Shown here: one piece after another, positions 48,111 through 61,259 of the stretch | Position numbering within the stretch: position 1 is the stretch's first letter | Layout of the letters: the number at the start of each line of letters is the position of its first letter | Assembly: GCA_050084515.1 (NCBI GenBank) | Contig: CM114272.1 | Location: forward strand, 54,498,001-54,562,000 | DNA length: 64,000 nucleotides | Origin: Blasia pusilla | Taxonomy: Eukaryota; Marchantiophyta; Marchantiopsida; Blasiales | Reading direction: 5' to 3' | Position numbers and translations under genes: made by a program | Notes under the pieces: generated by a model | Seen by the model: only the letters and a program-made list of their open reading frames with translations | Databases searched by the model: none | Told to the model about the DNA's origin: nothing

Positions 48111-49880
48111 TCAATGCCTTTGCAATTACACTAAAGCCCTTCATGTACCACCGGTAGTAGTTTTCCAATCCCCATCAAAACTCAACTCACATCTGTAGGA
48201 TGTTTTTTTAGTATTCTTCAAACAAGCTCCATCTTTTACCTTGTTTTTACCATCAAACCCTATTTTTTGCGCTAGTTCCAATGACAACTCAGATTTCAAA
48301 AAATACTGCATAGTACAACAAAATTATACCTACCTTACTTTTGCTCCTTTTTTTATTGTCCTTATGTCCAAATTCCATCCAATTTGGCCTAGAATCAAGT
48401 AAGTCTCCATGAAATTCAGCAACGGAGTACCCATGAACTTTTGATTTGCCCACACTGAATCAGGTCACAATTGATGCTAATTCCCTCACGATATTTATCT
48501 CAAAAACTCCATCCTTCAAATCCAATTGCTCCACTCTTGAGCAACTCCATGAATCAAGAAGCCTTCCCCTCTTCAATTCTTATATCAAATATGTTGCACT
48601 TCAAAAAATTTCTGAATTCTGAAATCTGACGTAGATTTCAACAATTCCTTTGCCCCATGCACTCCCCATGGTTAGGATAAACTAGCTTGCATTCCGTGCA
48701 AACCCACATAAGCTCATTTGTGCTATACACTTGAAATTGAATCTCAATTTCTCCTAATACTAAAAAGAAGTACGTCTATTTCTTAGATATAAAATAATGA
48801 AATTGATGAAATGTTCAATTAGCTATGCCTTATCCAAAAATCACTCAAGAATATAAAATACGGTAGCAGTAAGAGACAATGTGAAATGAACTCTCAATAT
48901 GTGATCTCCGATCAATCCTGGCCGACTCTACAAGAGAGAATCCAAGCTCAATCCATCCAAGATGCATTGTATCACGGATCCCAACATAGGTGTGATCCAA
49001 GGAAGATGAGCTCCAAATGAGCCTTGTCCAAGATATAGCCCTTGAGTGACTTGTGAACACATATCACCTCCCCTTAGCAAGTCACAAGCGACATGGAGTA
49101 CACACAGTACTAACTCCCTACTAGCTCTATACATGGTCCTCTCACAAGAGAACACTACTCAATGCCTACTAATCCTTGTGCCCTATAGGCCCAAGTGCCT
49201 CCGCACAAAGGATGAGAGGGTCAACCTCTCCAAGGTTTCCACTCCTCATAAAGAGAAGGATGACATACAATCATAGATCACTTTCTAAGAGTAGATCATA
49301 TATGACCTCTCAAAATGGAATACTAGGTATGGTCTCTCATCTAGGGTGCTAAAGCATACATGTGGTGTGCACTCATGATTTCCAAGCCCACACTCTATGG
49401 GCACTAAGATCCCGTGTTTGAACTTTTCCGACAATGTGAAACGAAAGGAGGCCTAGAAGTCAATAATTTCTAGAGACATTGCAGTTTGAACACACACATC
49501 TCCCTACTCTCCAACAATCCTCATTTTTTAAGGTTATTGTTGACATGTATGAAGTCCGACCTGAATAAAAGAAGATGGAAGAACTAATCCAAAGCACAAA
49601 ACTAAGGAAATGCTTGGATGGGTGGAAAAATATCCACTCCAAGATTCCTATGCAATAATGTTGCATGGGAAAGAAATGCCAATCATAGTCATAAAAAGAT
49701 GGAGTAGAATTGTGGAATACTCGAATGAGTAGGATCCTAATTGTGGAATGAGAAATTCAAATCTATGTCATTGAAACAATTATGCGAACTCAAAGAGATG
49801 CAAAATGGATGCACTTGTTCTTATGGGTGGATGGTATGAAGGTACTTCCTAGTGTTGTGAGTTTAGGTCTAAAATTTGTT
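48111..49880. other. AT-rich intergenic DNA, no gene recognised
   Basis: Short frames only. The region before 48350 may extend the gypsy fragment. No element ends, RNA gene or structural repeat could be defined. Confidence 0.35.
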
Positions 49881-49899
49881 GCCAATGCACCAATGTGTG

Positions 49900-50165
49900 A
49901 GCGATGGTGGAACCTTTCCTAATGCATTCCGACCACCTTCAGTAAAAGCCTCACGCCTATTCATCCTCGGGTTAAGTTAAGGAGGTTAAGAGTCCAATTA
50001 AGTGGGAAATAGTACGAGAACAAAATGAAATGCCTTAAGACGGATCCGAACGCGCGACTACTAACTCATTAGCGGAGGAGATGTCACTGACGGATCCGAA
50101 CCCACGACTACTAACTCATTAGGGGAGGAGATGCCAACTATGCTATAGCTCCCTCCTCAATAGGG
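49900..50165 (-). mobile_element. tRNA-derived SINE-like sequence with duplicated box B
   Basis: On the minus strand the sequence has TAGCATAGTTGG (plus 50145-50134), matching RNA polymerase III box A. After about 30 bp it has GGTTCGGATCC (plus 50102-50092), matching box B. The box B region occurs twice in tandem (50039-50088 and 50089-50138, 50-bp unit). The 3' body, toward lower coordinates, is unassigned. It could be a SINE or a tRNA pseudogene; its ends are not defined. Confidence 0.6.
50039..50138. repeat. Two tandem 50-bp units
   Basis: Each unit starts GACGGATCCGAAC and ends GGAGGAGATG plus a few bases. The units differ at about six positions. Confidence 0.92.
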
Positions 50166-50319
50166 AGGAGAACATAAAGATTTTTTTTTCTTTCAAAGAT
50201 AATCCCAAGGAGAAGCCAGGGTTAACTAAGTGGCCTCCGACACCCCTCCAACCCTATGCAACCATGTACTCGAGAAATGGCACCTGCTTTCAATCACTAA
50301 TTTAAGTGACAAACAGTCC

Positions 50320-51700
50320 AGAGTCGCATGCGGTATCTGCTAAAAGGACAGTGCAGCGGAATAAGTGTCGGACGGCAAACTCGAAACGTTAGTCGTCCAT
50401 CGACTGAGAACTCTGTTGTGCTGTTGTGAAGGTGCTCAAGGTTTAGGTTGGATCACTTCGACTGTACATGCATATTCACAGATCTCAACATCGTGGGCTT
50501 TGCCAGCAAGCACACCAAGTCTCCTCACAAGGTACTGTTGCTGAGATCCTTGAGTACTGAACGACTACGGTACCGCTGTACTCGATTTCTCAGCCGCTTT
50601 CCGGCAGAGCGTCATTCCCCAGCGAGCACGCTGTGAAGGAACCGGTTTAGGCTTCACTTTGAAGCTCGACCAGCGAAGTGGAAGCCGAGCCCGTAACGAG
50701 AAAGCTCGGTTACTGAGATAGGGACGGGACACTCCCGCCCGACTCGGGTTAGATTGACCGGAGGTGTAGGGACAGAACAACGATTTGATTAGAGTACGGG
50801 GGAACTCGGATGATAGTAGTTCGGTTCCTGAAAGCAGAAAGCTCCACGGGATATGCCGGACTGGGAAACCTACACGGGAGCAAAGGTTCCAACCGTCTGT
50901 ACCATGATGCTTGAAGGACACCTGCCGGAGGTGTCCTCAAGGAGTGACTGCGGTTACACAGGATACCGCGTCCGGTGGCTGCCTCATGATCTCCGTCGGG
51001 GAGTAGAGTAGACGGCCAATTGCGCGTTCACGGAAGCTTCTGCCATCCGGCGAAGGTCTAACTAATAAGTCAATTCCGTTAGTACTAAGGGAGCGAGGGA
51101 GGCGCTAATAAGACGAAACGAAACGAAATGAGGGGGATGTCAGCCAGCTGTGTTATGACTCCCCCAACTACTACGCACCAGCGCACAGGAGGTCCATCCA
51201 ATTGAATACAAAAGTGGACAGCTCACGGCCTCTCGCGACCCAACCCTAAATACAGTGCAGGAAAGCTTTTCCGCACAGATTCAGAAGCACGCTGATTCAA
51301 TCCCAATGAAGGAACTGTCGGACTGAGCGAAACCTCGGTAGGCCCTACACGGGCTCGGAGGGAATTCAGGTGTCGGAAGGAACAGAGAATTGTCTGTTCT
51401 TATCTTGTATGCTGAATTGCCACCGCAGCTCTAGGATTCTCCACCTGGATCATTTGTCCAACGGTCACTCCTCATCCTCCTCCGTCCAGATGATGGGAGG
51501 AGAGGAATGATTGTTCCGAGCCTGCTCGCAGTGAACGGGCGAGCTTCCAATTATCGAAGCTTGCATTGCATGGTAGTCGCTGATCCGGATGAGAAAGATT
51601 CTAGAACAGGTACGACGAGACACTGGGAAGAAAATCGTTCACCTAGATCGAATCTAGGCATCATACCCGTGGGACTCCATCCATATCTCTGATGCCGCAG
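50320..51700. other. GC-balanced non-coding block, possible organelle-derived DNA
   Basis: The composition and the long GC-rich runs without coding potential differ sharply from the AT-rich flanks. The style resembles plant mitochondrial intergenic or group-II-intron-related DNA. The 118-codon minus-strand frame at 50921-50565 has no known domain and is probably by-chance. I could not match it to a specific organellar gene. Confidence 0.25.
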
Positions 51701-52433
51701 TGACGATCTCAAATTACATGAAAACGCTCTCGCGAATCATCTCGAAAAAAAAGCAGTCCCACATGTCAAGATGGACACACCATTTCTCCTCTCAAATTCC
51801 AAAGCCGCACACACACGGGGATTTCATAGCTAGCTAGTTGTGAACAACGCCGGATCTTAACAAGCCAAACCTTTCATTAGAATGGAGTTCAAGAATAATG
51901 CACGAAACTTATTCCCATATTCACCTCCAATGTGGAGGCAAGACTACTATACAGCTCAATCTCGAAAATCCGAGGTCAACCCAATTTCTCTTTCGAGTAC
52001 CAGGGAGGAGTGATTACCTGTTCCCCCTTAAGAACTTCCTAAGCGGACACTTCCGACTAGTTCCAGGAACTTCTCTCCACTTTCCAATCACTCGATGGTG
52101 GACTACTTCTGCACGAGCGTTAGGCCCGCAGCCTAATCCTCCTACACTTACGTATATATATGCTGAAGTACTTCTCCAATAGTAAGTAGCCCTTTAATAA
52201 GAGTCCGGACTGTCCATGAAATGAGACAATGCGGCACAGGGAACGGACAACCAAAAGGCGCCCGTGTTGCAGACAACCATCAAATCTCTGATGAAGTACG
52301 CTTATTGTGATCACCACCAGCGGATCCGATGCATGCTTCCAAAATCTTTGCCCGATTTTGGGGGGAACGGAGGAACAGGAGGGAGTGAGGGTTCCTGGAG
52401 AGGGAAGGGTTAGGGTAGCGCGTCACAGAGCCT
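51701..52433. other. Intergenic, 3' flank of the XTH gene
   Basis: No coding region is supported. The last part should include the XTH 3' untranslated region, transcribed on the minus strand. Confidence 0.45.
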
Positions 52434-54359
52434 CTAAAAATTCGTCTCAGGAGCGGCACACTCTGTGAAGTTCGTGTACAAGTTAGGGTAACGCTCGAAA
52501 TCTGTGCAGTAGTCGTAAGTCATGTAATTGGTCCTCACCCACTCCAATTTCCTCTGCTCCACTTCGTTGAGCTCATCGTGAGTGCTCCACCAAGTGTCTG
52601 TGTAAAACGGTGAGATGCAGTCGGGAGCAGGGGACTTGCCGTCGTAGACGCAGCCGTTCATCTTGAAGTCCTTGTAGTGTGCCAAAAACGGCGCATTTGT
52701 CCAGTTTACCTTGTCGAGTCCACCTCGAGTGGCCCAATCGTCGCCATTCCAGATGCTGGAAAACACGTACATGGGCCTCGACTTGGGGTAAAAGTTCAGA
52801 GTTTGAGGGGAGTTCTTAAGGACTCGGATGGGTAAGGAATCCACGTAGAAGCTGCACACGCACAACCGAAACGGCGTCAGATTTGGAGAATGTAGGACCC
52901 TCCGGACCAGCTGAGGAGAGAATTCGGGCATGGGCAAGAAGAGGCTGTCCTGGTCCCACGCACAAAAGGAATGGGCCTCGTGCATCCAGAGAACTCGGAG
53001 CATAATTCCCGAGAATCGCAACGATAGGAATGCAGTAGATGACGTCTTCGAGCTATGCAGATGAGTAGAGGTACACGTAACTTACACGACTTGGTTGTGA
53101 TTCCACAAGACCGTGTACGTGTGGAACTTCTCAGTAGGGTCAAACCACAACTCGAGCCTTTCTTCGCGTCCACCTCCTCCATTGGCATAGATGTTGGTTT
53201 GAAGAACGATAGGCTCACCACTCTTGTTACCCAAGAACTCGAAGTCGAACTCATCGTGATTGTCTGTCATGGAATGCAACTGCAAATGCCAGACATGGTT
53301 AGAATGATACGCGATCTAGTGGGGCAGATCACACAACATACGACCCCACGGGAAGAACTTATTCCGAGCAGTTGAAATCACAGGCTCGACTAAGCAATTT
53401 CAACGACAGCATACGAGAAAGCCTGGGGAGCGATCCGTAGAAAAAAATCCATCAATGAGTTTCTTCTTATGCTTAAATCCGAGGAAAATTGTTCCAACCC
53501 CTCTTGCGGAGGTATGGAGAATGCGCCATGTTTCTGACCGGAGACAGCATGAAGGACTTACGTAGAAGCAGACAACTACTCCCGAGGAGTCTCCGGGAAC
53601 TAATTTCAGTTTCATGCTGAGCTGCCCAAAGAGGTACGTATCCTTCGACTGGAACCCCGAGCCTGCAAAATCGTTCACATGCGTATGTTAGCATCCCTGG
53701 TGCAGGCGCAGAAGACCTTTCAACTCTGTAGGACAGACACAAGACACATGAGGAAACTCTCGCAAAAACACAACATTCCCCTGTAGATTCATGTCGATCG
53801 TTTGGCTAGGCCTGCTGGCGTACTTGGTTCGTATCGGAATGGTACATCAACCATTCCGGCATTGACTGGAACGAAACATAGACTACATTACTTCCATATT
53901 TCTTGTGGCAGTCTATGGACTAGCCGTGTGATCAGAGAAGCAAGTATCCGCCGAATACCCTTCGTTGAGGTCAATAGCAATGTAATGATATTAGCTGCAA
54001 ACCGGATTTCGAGTCGGGCATTTCTTCAGAGTACAGGAGAGGGAGTTAAGACTGCAGAACTCTGCTGGTCTAGGATGCAGACGACGCCCAAAGGTGCTAC
54101 TCGCTGGTTCCCGGGTGTTAATAGCAGGAGGGGGCAAAGAGTACTATGCCATACCTGTCAGTTCAGTCATCGAGAGACTCACGGCGTGGCCATCGAACGT
54201 CCGCTCTATCTGTGATTCCGCGCCATACAGGACTTTGAAGGATTCGTCAAAAGTGGTCGGTCCTGTGTAAGTATTAGTCTTCTGAGCACGGACGCTTGCC
54301 GCCAGCACAGCAAGCATAAGCGCCCACAACCACACGCTGCTCTGCTGCCGACGAGCCAT
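52434..54359 (-). CDS. XTH: Xyloglucan endotransglucosylase/hydrolase (GH16), 4 exons, 305 aa
   Basis: The secreted enzyme cuts and rejoins xyloglucan chains in the cell wall. Exons: 54359-54155, 53662-53562, 53279-53086 and 52851-52434. All introns are GT-AG and the sum is 918 nt, an exact multiple of three. A signal peptide (hydrophobic [12 protein letters not shown], cleaved near VRAQ) is followed by the GH16 fold. The catalytic strand is [11 protein letters not shown] with nucleophile E112 and acid/base E116. N120-K-S122 is the usual N-glycosylation site beside it. The C-terminal XET domain shows NGCVYDG and [11 protein letters not shown]. The family motif normally has Ile where F113 is found, a conservative change. 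The start is the first Met of the only signal-peptide-bearing frame. Confidence 0.96.
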
Positions 54360-57300
54360 AGCTCCTTCTGCCTTCCCTTCCCTTCCCTACCGACGAGGGC
54401 CTCTCATGCACGAATGGGCACCTCTCCCTCGACTTCGGGGCCTGATTCAGCTCACTCCCGGCTACCTCACACACCAGACAGTTCCACTTTCTCCGCCACA
54501 ATGTAGTGCGGATCGTAGCAACAGACGTGCAGGAAGCACTCACTACAACGGCACACAACTGCTGCGGAGCTCCCCCAAAACTTATGTATCTCCGCTCTCC
54601 ACCTCAACTCATATGTGCAGAGCAGGAACCGGACCCCACTCCCCCTCAAAGTATCGCACACCTGCCCGCAATCACCCGCAGTTCTAATAGGAGACACGAG
54701 GAAACAAAGTGCAGCCGGTCCGAGCAATCAAGCCCGACGATGAATGACGGTGAAAGGGAAAGCGAGTGCGGTAGGAAAGACGGGTAATCTGGGACAGACA
54801 GGCTCAACGAGAGAGGGAGTGGAAACAGCCAAAGCGTGCGCTTCTCTGTACCCGTTCAGCCTTAGAAGAAGATCGGGAAACATGAAACACCCAATGTGGA
54901 CCCCAGCGCGAGTCCCAGTCCGGGAAGCCAAAAGTAAACTCGCGGTGAGAGACAGCTATACCCGTTAAGGTCGAAAGGTTTTAGTACGTTGGTGTCGCTT
55001 GACTGAGTGAGCCAGTTGTAGGGTCATCTATCCGAGTGGTGGGTGGATGTGAGCGGGCGGGGGGCAATCGGAAAGTGGGCCGACCTCAGTTCACCGAGTG
55101 ACGCGGGCTGTCCCAATGGATGGCGCTTCGCGATCGACTCCGCGCGCCGTTGTCGATTACGGGAGAAAGAAGAAAGAACGAAACAGAGAGTGCAGAGTGT
55201 ATTAAAGGCAGCAGGGAAGACGTATCTCGGCCATGTTCTTGTACGCAGCCTCTGTTCTCCTCCCCCTTCTTCCGGAACTCCAACCATGTCCATCGCGGTC
55301 GCCGTCCGTTTACGGGGTTGCTATCTTCGGCACCAGACCGAATAAAGCTACTGTGGTCAGTTGAACGTTTGTAATCTCCCGCCAGACCGCGGAAACCATG
55401 TCACCGCGGAACGAACTATAGTTGGAGGAACTTCGACTCCGGATGCTGCCCGCTACTGCGCAACCTTTCCGGACGGTAGCGATATTCATACCGTACGCCC
55501 CAAAGGGCCCGCGATGGTGACACGTGACGCAAAGTGGCAATCCGCAGTATCCGCTATAGCGATAGCGGCCAAGGCTGCTGCTGCACCTTTCCTGAGGTTG
55601 GTCCATCTAAGTCAATCATCTGTCAAACCTCCTGGCGCCGCGTCGGCCGTAGTACAGTAGCAGTGTAGCCCCGTCAGACATGGCCATCTCCCACCCAACT
55701 GGCGACATCAATGGTAACCTGCGCACTGTACATGAGAGGGAGCAGCAGCAGCGGCCCCATGGCCATGAAGTATAGTTGTTCATTACTATACTTCTGCAGC
55801 TACGAACGGTTAAATAATGAAGCCCTTCTTTCTCTTCTAGGAATGGTTCGCTGCCAAGACTCCATAGAGCTGGGGAGCTTGTGGCGCGTTTCTTGATCTA
55901 GAAACGTGGGCCATTATTATGAGCACTCCTCCCGCTTGCCCTGGGATGGACACATTTTATTATTGTTTCTACCGGCCATCGCCACCATGTCTTACAGCTA
56001 CGCGGTTCTCCCTCCCGTATAGCTAACTTCACGGAAATGCGAATCTTGAGCCTCCCTCCCCTCTCTCCACATATGTGATTGGCTCCTGTCGCGGAATATC
56101 CGGATCGGATCTGGTTTTTCCCTGTGGAGTCAAAACCCCTTACGCTCATGGAGCGTCCGTCTTGGGGTCCTTCAGGTTAACCCACGTATCTTTTCCTCGC
56201 CACTCGCCGAAACCGGCGGATCCTGCCATTTCTCATTCCAACACGGCGGACCGCGATTCTCGAGCAAGATGCAGAGTAGATAAGTTCGGTACCGTTCCCT
56301 AGGCCCTCCGCTGTTGGAGCGATTTGGAAGTTTAGGGCAGCTCGTGTTTGCTTCCTTATCTTCGTCGCATGCCGAAGACAGAGGAGCATGGCCGCCGAAT
56401 TAGGAGACGGGGTTGGATCACACTAGCGTGGTGGACTCGTGGTTTGCTCGTTTTTTAGTTTTTCGCTATGGCGGTATGGCCTGCCAAACGAAGAATCCGT
56501 GCATGTGTTGGATCTTGTACTGTGCGTGGAAGCGGTCCCGACTTGGCAAGCCTCGACCCAACCCGCGTCCGACGCCTTGCTTAACGCAGGTTCGACTTTT
56601 GCCAGCGCGTATCGGCCGAGGATAGAAGAAGAATGGCCGTCGTCGGCAAGCGTAGAGGTGAATTGAATTGGACACCGCAACCACTGACGGGAATGCCTGT
56701 GCACGTGGCAGTTGATCGAGGATTCGGTGCCTGGGTCCCACCCACTCACTCACTCACTCAGTCATTGAGGGTGCTGTTTCGAGGTCCCCGCCAAGACCCG
56801 ACCCGACCCGACCCCTCTCCTTTCAATCCATCACCCGCTTTTTTATGGAGGGAATCCGCACCCGTCCGTTCCCATACTTCCCTCAACCCGTCCCTTTCGA
56901 CCCCCTCGCTTCGAGGGTTTCGGTGGGCCCCGCGCGCACACTTACCTCGCTTCGACTCCACACACGGAGCCAGCCAGAACTTGGATCTTCTCCAATCGAT
57001 TGACACTCGCTCATTCGATGCGACAGTGCGACTGTGCGACTCACTTTCGGCCGGATGGATGCCTCTGTACGCGCCACGAGTTTTCAGACCTGTTTAGTTA
57101 AATGCGGTCGTCCGGTCGTGGGCCAGCCGATCTGGCCTCACCCTCCACTAACTTGTGGGTAGAACGCTCTTCGACTCTTACTTACTACGATCTATTCACC
57201 GACCTTTGTTCTCACGAGTGTGAACTTTTAAAAGCTCTCCTCGATCATTCCCGACTAGGTTGCTTCCCTGTTTGCACATCCTTGTCTCCTCGCGCAGTGA

Positions 57301-58360
57301 CATCACATACTCATTTAGTTGTCATGATGCTTTTTGTTTGATCTTCGCTCGACTGGACGGATGTCTTCGGGCCTTCCCTGTTCACGGCGCTCAAGAATCC
57401 GAACAACGTCTGGCAGTGCATGCAAAGTTGATCGTCTCCTAAAACAAAGAAACGATTTCACAGCTTTCATGCTCCATTATTTCCGGCTGTGTCATAACTC
57501 ATGGGCTACAGGTGAGCTAGAAAACACATGGAAGCTTCCTACAGGCCTTTCTTTGAAACGCCTCTTGTTGCAACTCCAAGTCCCGACTCCCGGCTTGTGT
57601 GAGCTTATTTGTGGGATGCTTACGTTCTCTCCCACCCATGCCTGCTCGGTGTTTACCCTCAGCATCGCAATTTTATTGCGAACACAACAACGTTCATAAA
57701 GGTTCTGACATCTCCTGGCAAGGTCAATCTGAGGGCCCCTCTAATTATCAGGCCCTTGTCGCCGGTACTATTATGATTGCTAACTTTCGCGAGGCCATAG
57801 AACTCAATCATAGGAGCAAGTTTCGTGGTTTGTGTGTTCTGTCAGTTTGGTACCGGCAGTCCTTCACGATGAGATCCCCTCAGAATCACTCGTCACTCCG
57901 GGGAGCTTTACAAGAATGTGCTATTTACATAACCCAGCCTTCCAATGGTAGTTCTTCGTCACGAAGTCGCCCCGGTCACTCTGGCAGGGTTTACGAGAAT
58001 GGGAGTCGTGAAAACCTCTGGGTGAAAATGCGTTGTACACATTCCCAGCGACTTTTACAAGAAAGACTGGCAACTCCTTGATGACGTTGTGGGCTCCTCT
58101 ATGGACATCAGTGCTCGTAGATTCATCGCGTCATCTCAACCAAGGGACATACGTATGACGAAAGGTTCAGGGCCGCGAGACCTACGTTTCAGATATGGCG
58201 GCCGTTGTGCTCGGGCACCCACCATCTCCCTCTCTCCCTCCCCGCCAGATATGGTGAGCTGCAAGCATTTCAAAATCGCCAAACTGGTTCCAGGGACCCG
58301 TCAACCCTACGCTCCCTGTCATCACCTTGGCCATAACGGTGTACTTCTGGATTCAGAAGT
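54360..58360. other. XTH promoter side and GC-rich intergenic DNA
   Basis: Many overlapping frames of 60-160 codons on both strands reflect the GC-rich composition. None carries a recognisable domain or a splice-supported structure. A short CCCGA run lies near 56795. No RNA gene was found. Confidence 0.4.
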
Positions 58361-58365
58361 GTGAG

Positions 58366-58386
58366 CTCTCTCTCTCTCTCTCTCTC
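58366..58386. repeat. (CT)n microsatellite
   Basis: A short run of about ten CT units. Confidence 0.9.
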
Positions 58387-60520
58387 ACATGAGTGGAAGC
58401 AGACCTCAATTTTTACCACTTATATTTTGTATCCTCAATCGGTTTCCAGTTCTGCAGACGACCATCTCGACGGAGATGCATATCGCTAGCAAACATATTC
58501 GCTATCCCTGCTTGCAACTCGCAAACTAACCCGTAATCTAGGAAGAAATTTACGAGATGAGTACTCTTCCTGCCAAACGTTTCTAATGTCCTAAGACTGA
58601 CTGCAGATCCTCGTGACAGTGGTACACACGAAATTCTCGACCTCTCTTTATTACGCACGACCCATGAGAGTTCGCTAACCATATGAGGATACTTCTGACA
58701 CTACTCAATGAACAGATAGACACCTTTCATTCTTTCTCCGACTCAAAACTGCTCTGAGATTTTATTTTTATTTTTTTTAAAGTCTATGTGGACTTTTAAA
58801 TGGCAAGGTCGTCGACTTCTTTTGTTTAGTAGTTATGTCACTATACTCTCCAGAGTACAATGACAAATCACAAGCCCTTACACATCGAGTTCAGGGAAGT
58901 CACGAATATTGACGACACTCACTTTTCTGCACAGCGTCGATAGGTCCAAGACAAGCATGAAGATCGCTCTGTGCTCTGGAACTGGTTCACGCTTTCCTAC
59001 GAGAATGTTACCATCGCTCCTTCGGTCTGAATGGAGGGTCCTAACAGTCGCGTGCAGTGAGGACGAGTAGGTAGGTCGGCTCTCAAGTGTCTACACGATG
59101 CCATCTGAACATCCTAAAGCTTCTTCGCTTCTACAGAGGGTAAAAGAAATCAGCGGTTCGGCTTGCGAGCCGCCGCGCACTTGACAAGTGTAAAGAGGAT
59201 TCACAAGACGCGAGTCTGTGCGGGGAAATCGATAGCTCATCGTCGCAAAACACAACGGTGGTATGTTCACAGTACGCGATTCCCAAGGTCTACACCAGAA
59301 GAGCTCTTCTGGTTGGCATAGCCATGAAAACGGAAATTCTGACAATCGCTCGGTCGTTTCGCACGTTTACCGACTGCGTTTCACAGACTTAACGACTTGG
59401 GTTCCGATGATTCGTTCGGCAAGCATTTCGCGCGCGCGGTAGGGGATCCTGACCGCAAGACGCGTCCTCCGGACCTCCTCCCCCACCTCTGGCCCTCTCC
59501 GCTGCTTCGTCTTGTAGGGTAGAGACTACTACGTTCCGCTTTTCCATGAGTGGAATCGAAACAGCGGTCGAGTGATCATATTTTTTAGGGGTGGACGTCC
59601 GAATTTCTTACACATTGTTAACATACAAAGTTCCAAACTTAGCGGTAGTGATCACAGTTTCAAAGCCTCTTCGTTGCTTCAACTTCGAGGATGTAAATCA
59701 AATCTCAAGGTTCGGGTTGCGAGTCAGTCCACCTTTACACTTTTACGGATGGTCATGTTGTCCGGTTCAGATCTGGTTCCCATTTCCATAACGTCGTAAG
59801 GGAGCTCCTATTTCTTTTTTTCTTTTTCCTAGACACGTCGTAGGGCTCTGAACACACTTTTCAGGAAAACGTACCGGAACTCCTAAAAAAAATACATAAC
59901 AGCACCTTAAACCCTCTTTACATGTGCTCATAAGACAAGGTTTCTGTCACCGTGGTTTCTCTATCAGGTTTGGGTCGTGCCGGACAAGCGGTTTACGCTT
60001 CCCTCCGACAACTTCATCACCTCAAATCATTTCTGCGTTTGCTCGTACAACAGACAGTCATTCAGCCTTTACATGATTTGGAGTCTGGAGTCCATGCTGA
60101 GTAAAAGCGTCTACGTGGACGGGAATCTCCAGCAGTTTCTCTTCACCTCCACACAAACTCCACGCACACCACTCACCGACATGGGAAAACGAGAGCCGAT
60201 CAGTTGCGTTGTTAAACGCAGAATCCTTCAAAAGCAACTAACAGTACCCAACCGCTCCCGAAAGCTCACACATGACCTAGTCGTGATCTTCCGTGTCGAG
60301 GTGGATAAGGTTGAATCGTAAGCGATAGTACCCTGTGCAGTGTGGATCTCCTGCAACCTTTTCACCGCTCACGCTCAAATACTGTCTCATCGTGCCTCGG
60401 AGAAGTTTCCTACTCCTTTCAACTGAATTCTCCATCTGAAAAAGTCTACCCTCCACTTCTCACTGTAGAGGTTTACGCTCGCGGTAATCTACACTATTAA
60501 CAAAGAATGGGGTTAGATTA
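58387..60520. other. Intergenic DNA, no gene recognised
   Basis: A 114-codon plus-strand frame (59977-60321) has no recognisable motif. No repeats or element ends were seen until the Helitron-like ends at 60528. Confidence 0.35.
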
Positions 60521-60527
60521 ATCTATA

Positions 60528-60645
60528 CTAGCCGGTGCACACGGATCAATGAAAATGAACTCAGATTTCAAAAGAGGTTATAGCGGAGATCGCGCGTGTG
60601 GATCAATTAGAGGCCAAAAAAGACACTCTCCCATAAAAATTTGGA
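60528..60645 (-). mobile_element. Second copy of the small Helitron-like family
   Basis: On the minus strand it begins TCCAAATTTTTATGGGAGAG and ends GCACCGGCTAG followed by T. Both ends match the element in XPG intron 6, in opposite orientation. It is 118 bp and non-coding. The base before TC is T rather than the expected A. Confidence 0.6.
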
Positions 60646-60936
60646 AAGTGTCATCTTGATTTGCGACTACGTGGTAACTTGGTAGCAAGAAAATGTTTCA
60701 CATATTATGGCAGCAAGAAAAAAAATTTGAATTTGTGTGTGTCGTCTTTAGTCCCTTCCCGTGCTATACACTAGCAAAAGCTCTTCAAACACTTTTTTAT
60801 TTCCGGTGCATTGCACGGGCATCTTTTTAGTGGGATGGGGTTAGAGAAACCCTCCACATGTGTGATCCTTTGATTGATCCACAAGACCTTTCCATTGTTG
60901 ATGCTTGTTGAATAATTAAGAGGAAAAGAAATTTTT

Positions 60937-60973
60937 GTCACCCGTGCATTGAATTGCAGGGGCAACATATTAG
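60937..60973 (+). mobile_element. Possible third 3' end of the Helitron-like family
   Basis: CACCCGTGCA, a hairpin partner TGCAGGGG and an ATTAGT end follow the 3' end of the intron-6 element, with TTAG in place of CTAG. The 5' end was not found. A related GGTGCATTGCACGGG stretch lies at 60804-60819. Confidence 0.4.
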
Positions 60974-61259
60974 TATTGGCAAATTGAAGTCAAACTTACG
61001 TAATAAAAAAAAACCACCAAAAGCGTTGATGTGCTGTTGTTTGTGGTTTATCGTCCGGGTTGTTGGTGCGCTAGCCATGGTGCCATAACTTCAAAAAATA
61101 AAGAATTCTTTAGTGTCTAACTCGCACACTCATAGACGCCTCTCGTATCACTCACGCAATAGGTCACCAAAGCCCAAACTCCACTCCCAAAATGACAGGA
61201 AACTTGGCAAACGTGAAAACTCTACAAACATAAAATGACTAGCATGATCCAAGATGTCT

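Noticed and set aside
48845-49330. Possible inverted copy of dispersed repeat family A
   Set aside because: Only short phrases match; the ordered blocks seen in the other copies are absent.
50565-50921. 118-codon minus-strand frame
   Set aside because: No domain and no context; it lies in the compositionally odd block and overlaps another frame.
54360-58364. Many frames of 90-160 codons in GC-rich DNA
   Set aside because: They overlap each other on both strands, lack domains, and are explained by low stop frequency in GC-rich sequence.
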